This document shows positions 33,566-42,327 of a stretch of DNA of 64,000 bases, piece after piece; the first letter of the stretch is position 1; every line of letters starts with the position of its first letter. The translations under genes were made by a program, and so were the position numbers. The notes beneath the pieces were generated by a model. That model made no database searches. It was not told where the DNA came from and was given only the letters and a program-made list of their open reading frames with translations. This DNA comes from Marinobacterium lacunae (GTDB taxonomy: Bacteria; Pseudomonadota; Gammaproteobacteria; Pseudomonadales; Balneatricaceae), in contig NZ_JMQN01000018.1 in assembly GCF_000705555.1 (NCBI RefSeq), forward strand, positions 269,296 through 333,295, read 5' to 3'.

Positions 33566-34234
33566 TTACTGCTCGTCGATATACCGCCGCGCATCGAAGG
33601 TGCGGATCCAGTCGGGATGAAAGACCATCATTCCGGTCATGATGATGCCGTTTATCAACCCCTCCGGGAACATGATCAGCGGCAGATATCGCACATACTC
33701 GTGATAGATCTTGCTCCAGGGATAGGTATCGGAGAGCCAGAGCAGAATGCCCATGGTCATGCCGCCGCTCATGGCCGCAACACCGCCGCCGAGAAAGGCA
33801 CAGAGAAACAGGTATACGAAGAAGTTCTTGGGAAAGCGCCACTCCACCACTTGCCAGATGATATGGCTCACCAGCGCGGGAATCACCACGAAGCACCAAG
33901 CGTTAGGCAGAAGCTCCGTCCAGGTCTCGCGACCGATCAGCGTCAGCCCGATCAATGCCGCGGTGCCAGCGCAGATGGCCAGATCCCAGCCGAACATCAG
34001 TGTCAGTGTTGTCATGCCGACAAAGTGAATCGACAACCCCGGCGATATTCCGGCCCGAAGTGTCCACAGCAACATCAGCACAACCGCTGCACCGAAGAGC
34101 AGATGTTGAATGCCGCGTTCGCGCACCAGCACCGCCCAGGGCAGCCTGATGAGCGCCAACACCATGACAGCCAGATACAGGATACCGGTTACCGTCAACC
34201 AGAAGCCGCTGATCAACCCTTCACTCGGATTCAT
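33566..34234 (-). CDS. CbiM/ECF-type energy-coupling permease-like membrane protein
   Basis: The 222-residue protein has six to seven membrane helices and resembles the CbiM family (S components of cobalt/nickel ECF transporters): MNPSEGLISGFW at the N-terminus, FVGMTTLTLMFGWDLAICAG, FFVYLFLCAFLGGGVAAMSGG and FPEGLINGIIMTGMMVFHP. The His-rich N-terminus of true CbiM (MHI-type, a metal ligand) is missing. No CbiN, CbiQ or CbiO is nearby, so the metal and the partners are unknown. ATG at 34234 aligns with CbiM starts; an in-frame TTG at 34252 is also possible. Downstream terminator at 33424-33446. Confidence 0.75.
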   Translation of the reverse strand: MNPSEGLISGFWLTVTGILYLAVMVLALIRLPWAVLVRERGIQHLLFGAAVVLMLLWTLRAGISPGLSIHFVGMTTLTLMFGWDLAICAGTAALIGLTLIGRETWTELLPNAWCFVVIPALVSHIIWQVVEWRFPKNFFVYLFLCAFLGGGVAAMSGGMTMGILLWLSDTYPWSKIYHEYVRYLPLIMFPEGLINGIIMTGMMVFHPDWIRTFDARRYIDEQ

Positions 34235-34317
34235 CTCACTCAATTCCGTCAAGATCCACCTGTCTCAAGTGTATCTGATCGTTGCAATTTGCCATTAGTC
34301 GGCGGCGATGATCTCGG

Positions 34318-34782
34318 TCAATCCAGCACGCGATTGAACAGCAGTGCATCCTCTGTGCCGTCTTCCGTCGGGTAGTAGTTGCGGCGGCGGCCATCGAGGC
34401 GCCAACCACAGCTGTGATACAGATGCTGCGCGGCGCTGTTGGAGTCCCGAACCTCAAGATAGAAAGCGCCGACCCCACGCTGCTCCAGCACACCCTGGGC
34501 TTGCGTCAGCATCGCGCGCGCATGCCCCTCGTTTCGTACCTGAGGATGCACGCCGATCCGCATCAGCTCCGCCTCATCCAAGACATGACTGAACAGTATA
34601 AAACCCATCGGACGCTCCCCCAGCAGCAACCAGCACACATAACGTTTGCTATTGGTCAGCATCTGCTGCCAAAGCTTGGCCGACCAGGGGTCATCGAAAC
34701 AGCTGTCATCAAGCGCCAGCAGAAGGTTAAGGTCGTCCGCCGTGGCGCGACGAAAAAGGGGCGTATTCACGAGCGTACTCAA
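34318..34782 (-). CDS. rimI: Ribosomal-protein-alanine N-acetyltransferase RimI
   Basis: RimI is a GNAT-fold enzyme that acetylates the N-terminal alanine of ribosomal protein S18. The 154-residue product shows ELMRIGVHPQVRNEGHARAML (acetyl-CoA loop variant of R/Q-x-x-G-x-A), GAFYLEVRDSNSAAQHLYHSCGW and RRNYYP near the end, the RimI hallmarks. The start is probably TTG at 34782 (an in-frame GTG at 34770 is an alternative). It is six bases downstream of a holD-like gene, as in the E. coli holD-rimI operon and in Pseudomonas. Confidence 0.93.
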   Translation of the reverse strand: MSTLVNTPLFRRATADDLNLLLALDDSCFDDPWSAKLWQQMLTNSKRYVCWLLLGERPMGFILFSHVLDEAELMRIGVHPQVRNEGHARAMLTQAQGVLEQRGVGAFYLEVRDSNSAAQHLYHSCGWRLDGRRRNYYPTEDGTEDALLFNRVLD

Positions 34783-34788
34783 TAGCGG

Positions 34789-35658
34789 TTAGCTGGACTT
34801 CACCAGCAGCGGTTGCAGATCGCGCCAGAGCTCTGCCTTCAATGTCGGCAACTGCAGCAACTGGCTCAGGCTGACACTGGCGACGCAGTGCAGCTCGGGT
34901 CTGAGCGAAAATCGAATACCCCGAAGTGCGTCAAGCGTTTCTTCCCGCTCGAGCATCCACTGCGCCGCACTTTCACCCAGAAAGAGTGCGCGCGTCACAC
35001 GACGCAGTTGCAACGTGATCTCCAGCTTGCGTCGAACAGCACGTTTCAACTCTTCCGGGCCCTGATCAAGCGTCGTGCCCGCCAGAACCGGCCAAGACAG
35101 CAGGGATGCGTCGCTGGGCTGATCGCCGACGCCAAGTGCACGTGCAATCCCAGCAAGCAGACGTTGATGTTGCCCGGAAAACCCCTGTCGCGCAGCCGGC
35201 GGCAGGCTGTCGACGATCAGCAGATCGCCAGCCAGCACAAAGGCCAGTTTCACGCGTGGCGCCTGGGCAGGCGGCCCGCGACGCACCGCAGGCGCCGGCG
35301 ATGCGCTCTCTGGCACCGCTCCAACCGGCACAGATTGCGCCGGTGGCGCCTTTGCCCTCGTATCCGACTCAATCAGCGGTGCAATAGAGGCGCGAGCCTG
35401 TGCCCGGGCTGTCTCTGCGCTTTCAGTCGGACGCTCACTCGCAATAACCGCATCCGGCGTTTCAGGAGCGGGTGACACATCGTCGGTTTCGTCGAAACCG
35501 GGAAACTCATCCATCCCCTCCGGCATCGGATACCGGAAGCGCTCAACCCAGGGCTGCGACGGGGCTGCCCCCGGCAACGATGTCCGCGGCAACCAGCTGC
35601 TGATGCCGATCGCTTCAAGATACTGGTGCCGAAGTTGCTCGCCGCTAAGGTTCATCAT
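34789..35658 (-). CDS. holD: Cryptic DNA polymerase III psi subunit (HolD-like)
   Basis: Psi links the clamp loader to chi and SSB. This 289-residue protein is much longer than E. coli psi (137), but its ends match: RHQYLEAIGISSWLPR fits the psi N-terminal peptide that binds chi, and SLSQLLQLPTLKAELWRDL fits the psi C-terminus. Between them are a Pro/Ala-rich acidic linker (about residues 50-130) and a core starting VKLAFVLAGDLLIVDSLP. A similarly cryptic psi is known beside rimI in Pseudomonas. The position directly before rimI, nine bases after leuA, supports the call. The alternative label would be hypothetical protein. Confidence 0.75.
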   Translation of the reverse strand: MMNLSGEQLRHQYLEAIGISSWLPRTSLPGAAPSQPWVERFRYPMPEGMDEFPGFDETDDVSPAPETPDAVIASERPTESAETARAQARASIAPLIESDTRAKAPPAQSVPVGAVPESASPAPAVRRGPPAQAPRVKLAFVLAGDLLIVDSLPPAARQGFSGQHQRLLAGIARALGVGDQPSDASLLSWPVLAGTTLDQGPEELKRAVRRKLEITLQLRRVTRALFLGESAAQWMLEREETLDALRGIRFSLRPELHCVASVSLSQLLQLPTLKAELWRDLQPLLVKSS

Positions 35659-35666
35659 TCAGTCCG

Positions 35667-37208
35667 TTATACCTGCGGATGGGCTTTCTGAATATTGGCA
35701 TCGAGCATGTTAAGGGCATGCAAGTAAGCCTTGGCGGAGGCGATAATGATATCGGTATCCGCCCCCAGGCCGTTGACGATGCGCCCTGCTTTTTCAAGTC
35801 GTACCGTTACCTCGCCCTGGGAGTCGGTGCCCTGGGTCACGGCATTAACCGAGTAGATCTGCAGGTTGGCACCGGACTGAGCGATCTGTTCAATCGCCTT
35901 AAAGCAGGCGTCGACCGGGCCGCTGCCATCGGACTCGCCGGTGAACTCGGTGCCATCCACCATCACTTTAAGGTTGGCCACCGGCGTTTCACCTGTCTGC
36001 GAGGTCACCGTCAGGCTGCTCAGTTTGTACCGTTCACTGGCCGCTTCGGCACGGGCATCACTGACCAGCGCCATCAAGTCTTCATCGAAGATCTCGTGTT
36101 TTTTATCCGCCAGCTCCTTGAAGCGGGTGAACGCGGTATTCAGCTCGGCATCGGTCGCAAAGCTGGTGCCCAACTCCTCCAGACGGGCACGGAATGCGGC
36201 CCGGCCCGAGTGTTTGCCCAGCACCATGCGGTTGGTATTCCAGCCCACGTCCTGAGCAGTCATGATCTCGTAAGTTTCCCGGTGTTTGAGCACGCCATCC
36301 TGATGGATGCCCGATTCATGGGCAAAGGCGTTCGCACCGACAATCGCCTTGTTGGGCTGTACGGGGAAGCCGGTCACGCTGGACACCAGACGCGAAGCAG
36401 GCACGATCTGGGTAGTATCGATACTGGTTTCCACGCCCATCACATCGCGACGGGTGCGCAGCGCCATCACGATCTCTTCCAGCGATGCATTACCTGCCCG
36501 CTCACCCAGTCCGTTGATGGTGCACTCGACCTGACGCGCACCTGCACTGACAGCGGCCAGAGAGTTGGCCACAGCCAATCCCAGATCGTTATGACAATGC
36601 ACCGAGAAGATCGCCTTGTCGGCGTTGGGGATACGCTGAATCAACTCGCCGATCACCTGACCGAACTGCTGCGGCACTGCGTAGCCGACGGTATCGGGAA
36701 TATTGATGGTGCGGGCACCTGCATCGATGACGCGCTCAATGATACGGCACATGAAATCCATCTCGGAGCGGCTGGCATCCTCAAGCGAGAACTCCACATC
36801 GTCGATCAGGTTGCGTGCACGCTTCACGGCGCGAACAGCACTCTCGACCACCTGATCCGGTTCCATCTGAAGCTTGTACTTCATATGGATCGGTGAGGTG
36901 GCGATGAAGGTATGGATACGCCCGGAGTTTGCGTCGCGCAGCGCTTCGCCAGCGCGATCGATATCCGCATCCAAAGCCCGCGACAGGGAGCAGACGGTGC
37001 TCTCCTTGATGGTCCGTGCGATTGCCTGAACCGACTCAAAATCGCCAACACTGGCAATCGCGAAGCCGGCTTCGATGACATCCACGCGCATACGCTCGAG
37101 CTGACGTGCAATGCGTAGCTTTTCATCCCGGGTCATGGACGCACCAGGGCTCTGCTCCCCATCGCGCAAGGTGGTATCAAAAATTATGACTCGATCCTGG
37201 CTACTCAT
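35667..37208 (-). CDS. leuA: 2-isopropylmalate synthase
   Basis: LeuA condenses acetyl-CoA with 2-oxoisovalerate, the first committed step of leucine synthesis. The 513-residue protein has the HMGL-like barrel with [17 protein letters not shown] (metal Asp, Arg), [17 protein letters not shown] (His metal ligands) and [13 protein letters not shown], then the linker with [12 protein letters not shown], and a C-terminal regulatory domain that binds leucine ([14 protein letters not shown]). ATG at 37208 has GGAG eight bases upstream. Length marks the long bacterial (E. coli type) form. Upstream 37209-37429 is 221 bases; I see no leader peptide rich in leucine. Confidence 0.97.
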   Translation of the reverse strand: MSSQDRVIIFDTTLRDGEQSPGASMTRDEKLRIARQLERMRVDVIEAGFAIASVGDFESVQAIARTIKESTVCSLSRALDADIDRAGEALRDANSGRIHTFIATSPIHMKYKLQMEPDQVVESAVRAVKRARNLIDDVEFSLEDASRSEMDFMCRIIERVIDAGARTINIPDTVGYAVPQQFGQVIGELIQRIPNADKAIFSVHCHNDLGLAVANSLAAVSAGARQVECTINGLGERAGNASLEEIVMALRTRRDVMGVETSIDTTQIVPASRLVSSVTGFPVQPNKAIVGANAFAHESGIHQDGVLKHRETYEIMTAQDVGWNTNRMVLGKHSGRAAFRARLEELGTSFATDAELNTAFTRFKELADKKHEIFDEDLMALVSDARAEAASERYKLSSLTVTSQTGETPVANLKVMVDGTEFTGESDGSGPVDACFKAIEQIAQSGANLQIYSVNAVTQGTDSQGEVTVRLEKAGRIVNGLGADTDIIIASAKAYLHALNMLDANIQKAHPQV

Positions 37209-37429
37209 AGATGCTACTCCGCGTGAAAGGGCCGCTCCCGCAGGATGGATGTGCGAACCGCGTGAAGATTATACGACAAGGTGAAGTATACAGCGCCGAC
37301 AGCGCAAATGGGCGGTTATAGTAGCGCCTCGCAACGGGGTTTGAAACCGCCGACAGCTTGACCTGCGCGAGTTCGCAGGCAAGAGTTATACACCCGCATA
37401 CGACACCAAGCAGCGCAAAGGAGCGAGGG

Positions 37430-38584
37430 ATGTCACCTACCGATTTTGACCGCCTGATTGATCGCCGAAACACCGCCAGCGAGAAGTGGGAGCGCTACCG
37501 GGACACGGAGATTCTGCCCATGTGGGTCGCCGATACCGATTTCATGGCGCCGCAGGCGGTACTCAAGGCACTGCACGAGCGGGTGGATCATGGCGTATTC
37601 GGCTACACCAACGCCCCGGCCCGCCTGAACGAGCTGGTTCTCGAACGCCTTTCCCGTATGTACGGCTGGGAGATAACCGGCGATGACCTGATCTGGCTAC
37701 CGGGACTCGTGTGCGGACTGCATCTGGCCTGCCGGTCGACCAGCTCACCGGGCGATTCGGTCATGACCGCGCAACCGATCTATCCACCGTTCATGTCGGC
37801 ACCGAGACTGTCGGAACGACAACTGATCACCTTACCGATGGTCCGCAAGGATAGACGTGCCGTGATCGACTTCGAGGCTCTGGAAAACGCCATCACGCCG
37901 ACCACCCGCATTCTGCTGTTCTGCAACCCGCACAACCCTGGCGGCACCGTCTATCGCCGAGAAGAGCTTGAGCGACTGGCTGAAATCGTCATCAGACACG
38001 ATCTCTATATCTGCTCGGACGAGATCCACTGCGACCTGATTCTTGAACCCGGACTCAGACACGTGCCGATCGCATCCCTGCACCCCGAGATCGCCGAGCG
38101 CACAATTACACTCATGGCGCCGAGCAAAACCTATAACATCGCAGGACTGGGCTGCTCCTTCGCGGTGATCTCCAACCCGCAGTTGCGTCGCCAGTTCCAG
38201 CGAGCCCGCAAGGGGATCGTGCCGGATGTGAATCTGATGGGGTACACAGCCGCAGAAGCGGCCTATGGCGACGGCGATGAGTGGAACCGGGCGCAGCTGA
38301 ACTATCTGCGCGGTAACCGCGACTACCTGATGCAGGAGATCAACGCGATACCCGGACTGAGACTGGACCCAATTGAAGCGACCTATCTGGCATGGATCGA
38401 TGTCAGTGCCGCCAAGCTGGAGAATCCGGCCTACTTTTTCGAGCAGGCCGGTGTCGGCATGTCGCCGGGGCGAGACTTCGGAGACGACCGTTTCATGCGC
38501 CTCAATTTCGGTTGTCCAAGAGCGCAGCTCGAGGAAGCGGTATTACGCATCCGTCGGGCACTGCTGAACCATCTGCCCGCCTAA
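37430..38584 (+). CDS. PatB/MalY-type PLP aminotransferase / cystathionine beta-lyase
   Basis: The 384-residue fold-type I PLP enzyme of the MalY/PatB group usually acts as a C-S beta-lyase. Motifs seen are ILPMWVADTDFMAP at the N-terminus (MalY signature), the cofactor pocket NPHNPGGTVY, CSDEIHCDLI (Asp to the pyridine N) and the PLP Lys in MAPSKTYNIAGLGCSFAV. The active-site Arg lies in FMRLNFGCPR. ATG at 37430 has AAGGAG eight bases upstream. It is divergent from leuA and convergent with epmA. Whether it makes homocysteine or degrades sulphur metabolites is not decided by sequence. Confidence 0.9.
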   Translation: MSPTDFDRLIDRRNTASEKWERYRDTEILPMWVADTDFMAPQAVLKALHERVDHGVFGYTNAPARLNELVLERLSRMYGWEITGDDLIWLPGLVCGLHLACRSTSSPGDSVMTAQPIYPPFMSAPRLSERQLITLPMVRKDRRAVIDFEALENAITPTTRILLFCNPHNPGGTVYRREELERLAEIVIRHDLYICSDEIHCDLILEPGLRHVPIASLHPEIAERTITLMAPSKTYNIAGLGCSFAVISNPQLRRQFQRARKGIVPDVNLMGYTAAEAAYGDGDEWNRAQLNYLRGNRDYLMQEINAIPGLRLDPIEATYLAWIDVSAAKLENPAYFFEQAGVGMSPGRDFGDDRFMRLNFGCPRAQLEEAVLRIRRALLNHLPA

Positions 38585-38587
38585 CGC

Positions 38588-39574
38588 TCAGGCGCGCTCG
38601 AATGTGAAGGGGATCACCTGTTCGATATGCTCGGCTCCCAGCGCCAGCATGACCAACCGGTCAAACCCGAGCGCCACGCCCGCGCAAGCGGGCATCCCCG
38701 CCTCAAGCGCTGCAACCAGACGTTTCTCCAGCGGCCGCTGAGGCAGCTGCAGCTCGGCACGCTGCTGTTGATCCTGCTCCAGACGGCGGCTTTGCTCTTT
38801 GGCATCCGTCAGTTCACGATAGCCGTTAGCCAGCTCTATTCCACACACAAACAGCTCGAACCGTGTCGCAACAGGTGTGCCGGTTTCGTCCTGCACCACC
38901 TCGGCCAGTGCCGCTTGCGATGCGGGAAAGCCGTGGACAAATACCGGCTCCTGCAGACGCGGCTCAATCACATGTGACATCAAAATATTGAGCCAGGTAT
39001 CACGCGAATCGTCATCGAACGGGGCCTCGATATGTGTACGACACAGTCTCCTGAGCTCGTCCACGCCGGTGAGGTGCGGATCAATGCCCAGCTCGCGCTG
39101 AAACAGAGCTCTGTAACTTATCCGACTCGCACTGAAACCGGGAATAACGTCCGCGACCAGCGCCTCGACTTCATCCATCAACTGCTCGGCCGACAAGCCC
39201 GGGCGATACCACTCCAGCATGGTGAACTCGGGATTGTGACGGCGACCGCTCTCGCCATTGCGAAACACCTTGGCAAGCTGATAGATCGCGCCACTGCCAG
39301 CTGCCAGCAGTCGCTTCATGGCATATTCCGGCGAGGTCTGCAGATAAAGCGTCTGCTCAGGATTGCCCGGCACGGTGCCAAAGGCCACTTCAATGGAGTC
39401 GATAAACGGGTCACTGACGGCGCAGTGCGACATCAATTGCGTATCGACCTCCATCACCGCCCGCTGGGCAAAAAAATCACGCACCTGCGCCAACATTCGC
39501 GCTCTGGCCCGCAAGTTTTCCATAGAAGCGCCTGGGCGCCAATCACTGTCGACTGTCATCTGCAAGGGTGTCAT
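38588..39574 (-). CDS. epmA: EF-P lysine-lysine ligase EpmA (PoxA/GenX)
   Basis: EpmA attaches (R)-beta-lysine to a conserved lysine of EF-P, using a class II lysyl-tRNA-synthetase-like core without an anticodon domain. The 328-residue protein shows motif 2 FRNGESGRRHNPEFTMLEWYR, cut here as FRNGESGRRHNPEF plus MLEWYRP, then ELANGYRELTD and motif 3 GVALGFDRLVMLALG. ATG at 39574 is used; ATG at 39559 aligns slightly better with E. coli EpmA, and neither has a clear ribosome-binding site. A cyclic di-GMP-I riboswitch candidate ends 51 bases before the start. efp is upstream on the same strand behind its own terminator. Confidence 0.95.
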   Translation of the reverse strand: MTPLQMTVDSDWRPGASMENLRARARMLAQVRDFFAQRAVMEVDTQLMSHCAVSDPFIDSIEVAFGTVPGNPEQTLYLQTSPEYAMKRLLAAGSGAIYQLAKVFRNGESGRRHNPEFTMLEWYRPGLSAEQLMDEVEALVADVIPGFSASRISYRALFQRELGIDPHLTGVDELRRLCRTHIEAPFDDDSRDTWLNILMSHVIEPRLQEPVFVHGFPASQAALAEVVQDETGTPVATRFELFVCGIELANGYRELTDAKEQSRRLEQDQQQRAELQLPQRPLEKRLVAALEAGMPACAGVALGFDRLVMLALGAEHIEQVIPFTFERA

Positions 39575-39625
39575 CAGAGGTGAAACTTAATATCGCGACG
39601 CCCATGAAAATGGGTCGGAAGGGTG

Positions 39626-39720
39626 AATCTCTCTTTCGGTAGCTCGGCGGTCCATCCACATTTGGACCCGTAGCTTTGCGCGCTTCAGTTAGCCCGAAGG
39701 TTGCCTTTTCGGGAGAGATT
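39626..39720 (-). ncRNA. Cyclic di-GMP-I (GEMM-I) riboswitch candidate upstream of epmA
   Basis: On the minus strand, 95 bases match the GEMM-I architecture. The closing stem P1 is a perfect 8-bp pair: AATCTCTC (39720-39713) with GAGAGATT (39633-39626). The conserved blocks follow in order: AAAAGGCAACC, a hairpin CTTCGG-GCTAA-CTGAAG with a GNRA-like loop, GCGCAAAGCTACGGGTCC, then GGACCGCCGAGCTACCGAA, in which GGTCC/GGACC and AGCTAC/GCTACC-type pairings form P3. Downstream is a small hairpin (39601-39614, CCCAT/ATGGG) without a U-tract, which suggests control of translation. The next gene on that strand is epmA. Ligand and direction of control are inferred. Confidence 0.82.
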
Positions 39721-39871
39721 CGTCGCTGGAAAGGGGCCCGAATTAACCCGACTGAAGCGGGAAACAACAGTCAGATCGAACCCTTCATTGAATCCTAACA
39801 ATATTTGCCGAACGACGCCATCGACCACCGCCAAATATTTTCCCTCACCAAAAACATGGTAACCGGCAACG

Positions 39872-39898
39872 AAAAACGGCGGCCTAAGCCGCCGTTTT
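39872..39898 (-). terminator. Intrinsic terminator after efp
   Basis: A perfect 11-bp stem (39873-39883 with 39888-39898) and a four-base loop are followed on the minus strand by T residues. It lies 20 bases after the efp stop and before the riboswitch, so epmA needs its own promoter somewhere in 39721-39871. A weak candidate is TTGTTT with TAATTC 16 bases later on the minus strand. Confidence 0.88.
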
Positions 39899-39918
39899 AC
39901 CGAGGTAGATCAGCGCGA

Positions 39919-40482
39919 TCAGGCGCGGCTTACATACTCGCCGGTACGGGTATCGATACGCAGCACTTCGCCCTGCTCGATAAACAGCGGTACACGCACG
40001 ACAGCACCGGTGCTCAGTGTTGCCGGCTTGGAGCCGCCCTGAGCCGTGTCGCCCTTGAGACCGGGGTCGGTCTCGACCACTTCCAGCTCGACGAAGTTCG
40101 CCGGAGTAACGGCGATGGGGTTATCGTTCCACAGCGTGACCATGCACTTGTCCTGCTCCTTCAGCCACTTGTCAGCTTCGCCTACAGCGCTTTTGTCAGC
40201 CGCAAACTGCTCGAAGGTGTTGGGCTCCATGAAATGCCACATTTCACCGTCGTTGTAGAGATACTCCATGTCACGGTCCATGACATCGGCACTTTCAACC
40301 GATTCGTTGGACTTGAAGGTGCGCTCCCAGATACGGCCGGTCAGCAGGTTACGCAGACGCACACGGGTGAACGCCTGGCCCTTGCCCGGTTTTACGAATT
40401 CGACATCGACCATGGCGCACGGATCGCCATCGATCATCACCTTGAGGCCGTTCTTAAGCTGGTTGCTGGAGTATGTTGCCAT
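39919..40482 (-). CDS. efp: Translation elongation factor P
   Basis: EF-P rescues ribosomes stalled at polyproline. The 187-residue product begins [19 protein letters not shown] and carries the modified lysine at residue 34 in the loop [10 protein letters not shown], the EpmA/EpmB-dependent type. Three beta-barrel domains fit the family length. ATG at 40482 is the family start; the open frame continues to 40659 with unrelated residues. epmB is divergent just upstream and epmA is downstream, so EF-P sits between both of its modifying enzymes. An efp terminator follows. Confidence 0.97.
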   Translation of the reverse strand: MATYSSNQLKNGLKVMIDGDPCAMVDVEFVKPGKGQAFTRVRLRNLLTGRIWERTFKSNESVESADVMDRDMEYLYNDGEMWHFMEPNTFEQFAADKSAVGEADKWLKEQDKCMVTLWNDNPIAVTPANFVELEVVETDPGLKGDTAQGGSKPATLSTGAVVRVPLFIEQGEVLRIDTRTGEYVSRA

Positions 40483-40668
40483 TACGGAAGTCCACTTGAT
40501 AACTGGGAAACAGGCCGGAAACCCGGCGCAAAAAGTGGGGTAAAGTGTACTAGGGATGCCGTAAACAAGTCTACGAAGAAGGCGTACTGAGGATAGATCT
40601 TGATCAGCACCTCTGCCTTTGGGCAGAATGCCCCGCTTACACACCACTCCAAGTCGCACACGAATCCC

Positions 40669-41679
40669 ATGAACGCATACTGGCCCGCCCCCGACGCCTG
40701 GCAGCAGGCGCTGCGCACCGCCATTACCGACCCGGCCGAGCTTCTGAGTACGCTCGAGTTGCCGCTATCGATGGCCGACGCAGACGCGCACAGCAGTTTC
40801 GAGCTGCGTGTGCCGCGTGCGCTGGTTGCGCGCATGGAGCCGGGCAACCCACTGGACCCTTTGCTGTTGCAGGTATTGCCGAGCGCGCGGGAGATGACTG
40901 CCGTGCCCGGCTTCAGCACCGATCCACTGGCGGAAAACGACGCCAACCCCAGCCCGGGGTTAGTGCACAAATACCGTGACAGAGTATTGCTGATTACCAG
41001 CGGCGGCTGTGCCATCAACTGCCGTTACTGCTTTCGCCGCCACTTTCCTTATCAGCAGAATCAGCTCGGCCCGGCCCAGTGGCAGAAAGCACTGGAGTAC
41101 ATTGACAGCCACCAAGAGCTGAGTGAGGCGATTCTCTCTGGTGGCGACCCGCTTGTCACACCCGACTCTCGTCTTGCACGCATGATCGCCGACCTGTCAG
41201 ACATCGCGCACCTTAAACGCGTGCGTATCCATACCCGATTGCCCGTGGTCATACCCGAGAGGGTAACGCAGGAACTCACCGAAGCAATGACAGGCACCCG
41301 ACTGAAACCGGTCATGGTACTGCACTGCAACCACCCTCAGGAGATCGATGACAGCGTGCGCTCCGCCATCATGCGTTTGCGCGATGCGGGCATAACAGTG
41401 TTGAATCAGGCGGTTCTGCTGCGCGGCATCAACGACAGTGTCGAGGCACAGAAAGCGCTCAGCGAAACACTGTTCGAAGTCGGTGTACTGCCCTATTATC
41501 TGTTTGTTCTCGACCCGGTCGCCGGTGCGGCCCATTTCGATATCAGCGATGCTCAAGCGCAACGGCTGGTGGGCGAACTCCAGGCCCGTCTGCCCGGCTA
41601 TCTGGTACCTCGTCTGGCACGCGAGATCCCTGGTCGCCCATCGAAAACACTGCTCTCGCCCGACCAAACAGATGTTTAA
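40669..41679 (+). CDS. epmB: EF-P beta-lysylation protein EpmB (lysine 2,3-aminomutase family)
   Basis: EpmB is a radical SAM/PLP enzyme that turns L-lysine into (R)-beta-lysine for EpmA. The 336-residue product has [20 protein letters not shown] (CxxxCxxC cluster), [21 protein letters not shown] and the PLP-binding region near the C-terminus. The N-terminal part ITDPAELL and [14 protein letters not shown] matches E. coli YjeK. ATG at 40669 lacks a clear ribosome-binding site; an in-frame TTG at 40600 with GAGG seven bases upstream would add 23 residues and cannot be excluded. It is divergent from efp. Confidence 0.94.
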   Translation: MNAYWPAPDAWQQALRTAITDPAELLSTLELPLSMADADAHSSFELRVPRALVARMEPGNPLDPLLLQVLPSAREMTAVPGFSTDPLAENDANPSPGLVHKYRDRVLLITSGGCAINCRYCFRRHFPYQQNQLGPAQWQKALEYIDSHQELSEAILSGGDPLVTPDSRLARMIADLSDIAHLKRVRIHTRLPVVIPERVTQELTEAMTGTRLKPVMVLHCNHPQEIDDSVRSAIMRLRDAGITVLNQAVLLRGINDSVEAQKALSETLFEVGVLPYYLFVLDPVAGAAHFDISDAQAQRLVGELQARLPGYLVPRLAREIPGRPSKTLLSPDQTDV

Positions 41680-41796
41680 TTCGTTGCTCAGGGAACTCGA
41701 GAACGCTATATACTTCAAATAACATATGCGCTGCCCGACGCGATTGCTTTTCCGGGCGCCCCCACAAGAATCCAAGGCTATTCCGGAGTCCGGATA

Positions 41797-42327
41797 ATGA
41801 ATGCTAATTTCGGCAGCAGACAACGCCCCCACCGCCTGCTGGTACCTATCGCCCTCACCCTGATGATTGCCGCCTGCGCCCAGAAACCACAACCGGTGGC
41901 GAAACCCACTCCGCCGCCTAAGCCCGCCCCGCCGCCCCCGACACTGGTCATTAGAGACATGCACCCGGCAGCACCGGAAAAGCATGGCGTCGTCGCGGCA
42001 CACATCGATTTCGTCAACGGCACCCAGAACACGCTGGATTATGTCATGTTCAAGACCACGGCCTATACCAATGACGGCAAGCTGGTTCGCGCCAAGAAAA
42101 CCGGTCGTGAGAATGCATGGCTTCGCGTCGCTGGCCCGTTTGCGCCCGGCGAGTCCAGCGGCGACAAACGCTGGGACAAGGTGTGGCAGAACAGTCACCT
42201 GAGCTGCTTCCGTATCGACGGTGCCGAGTTGATCGATGTGAATGGCGTAGTGGAATACTACGAGGCCGACCGCATCAAGCTGATGCCGGAACTGGCCTCG
42301 AAAGGCAACTGCGACGGTAACGGCTGA
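41797..42327 (+). CDS. Lipoprotein of unknown function with proline-rich linker
   Basis: I do not recognise this 176-residue product. It has a lipoprotein signal with lipobox IAAC near residue 27, a flexible Pro-rich linker (KPTPPPKPAPPPPT) that could span periplasm, and a compact domain: HIDFVNGTQNTLDYVMFKT, AYTNDGKLVRAKK, RVAGPFAPGESSG and CFRIDGAELIDVNGVVEYY. The last part looks like a beta-sandwich of the kind that modifies or presents polar surfaces, but that is a guess. Its stop abuts the convergent DUF1820 stop. Confidence 0.8.
   Translation: MNANFGSRQRPHRLLVPIALTLMIAACAQKPQPVAKPTPPPKPAPPPPTLVIRDMHPAAPEKHGVVAAHIDFVNGTQNTLDYVMFKTTAYTNDGKLVRAKKTGRENAWLRVAGPFAPGESSGDKRWDKVWQNSHLSCFRIDGAELIDVNGVVEYYEADRIKLMPELASKGNCDGNG

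Noticed and set aside
37209..37429. Leader-peptide attenuator or T-box before leuA
   Set aside because: No run of leucine codons, no terminator/antiterminator pair and no T-box motif were found; only scattered TATA-like hexamers.
39543..39767. Open frame of 74 codons on the minus strand over the riboswitch region
   Set aside because: It covers a structured RNA element, has no ribosome-binding site or recognisable motif, and runs into the epmA start in another frame.
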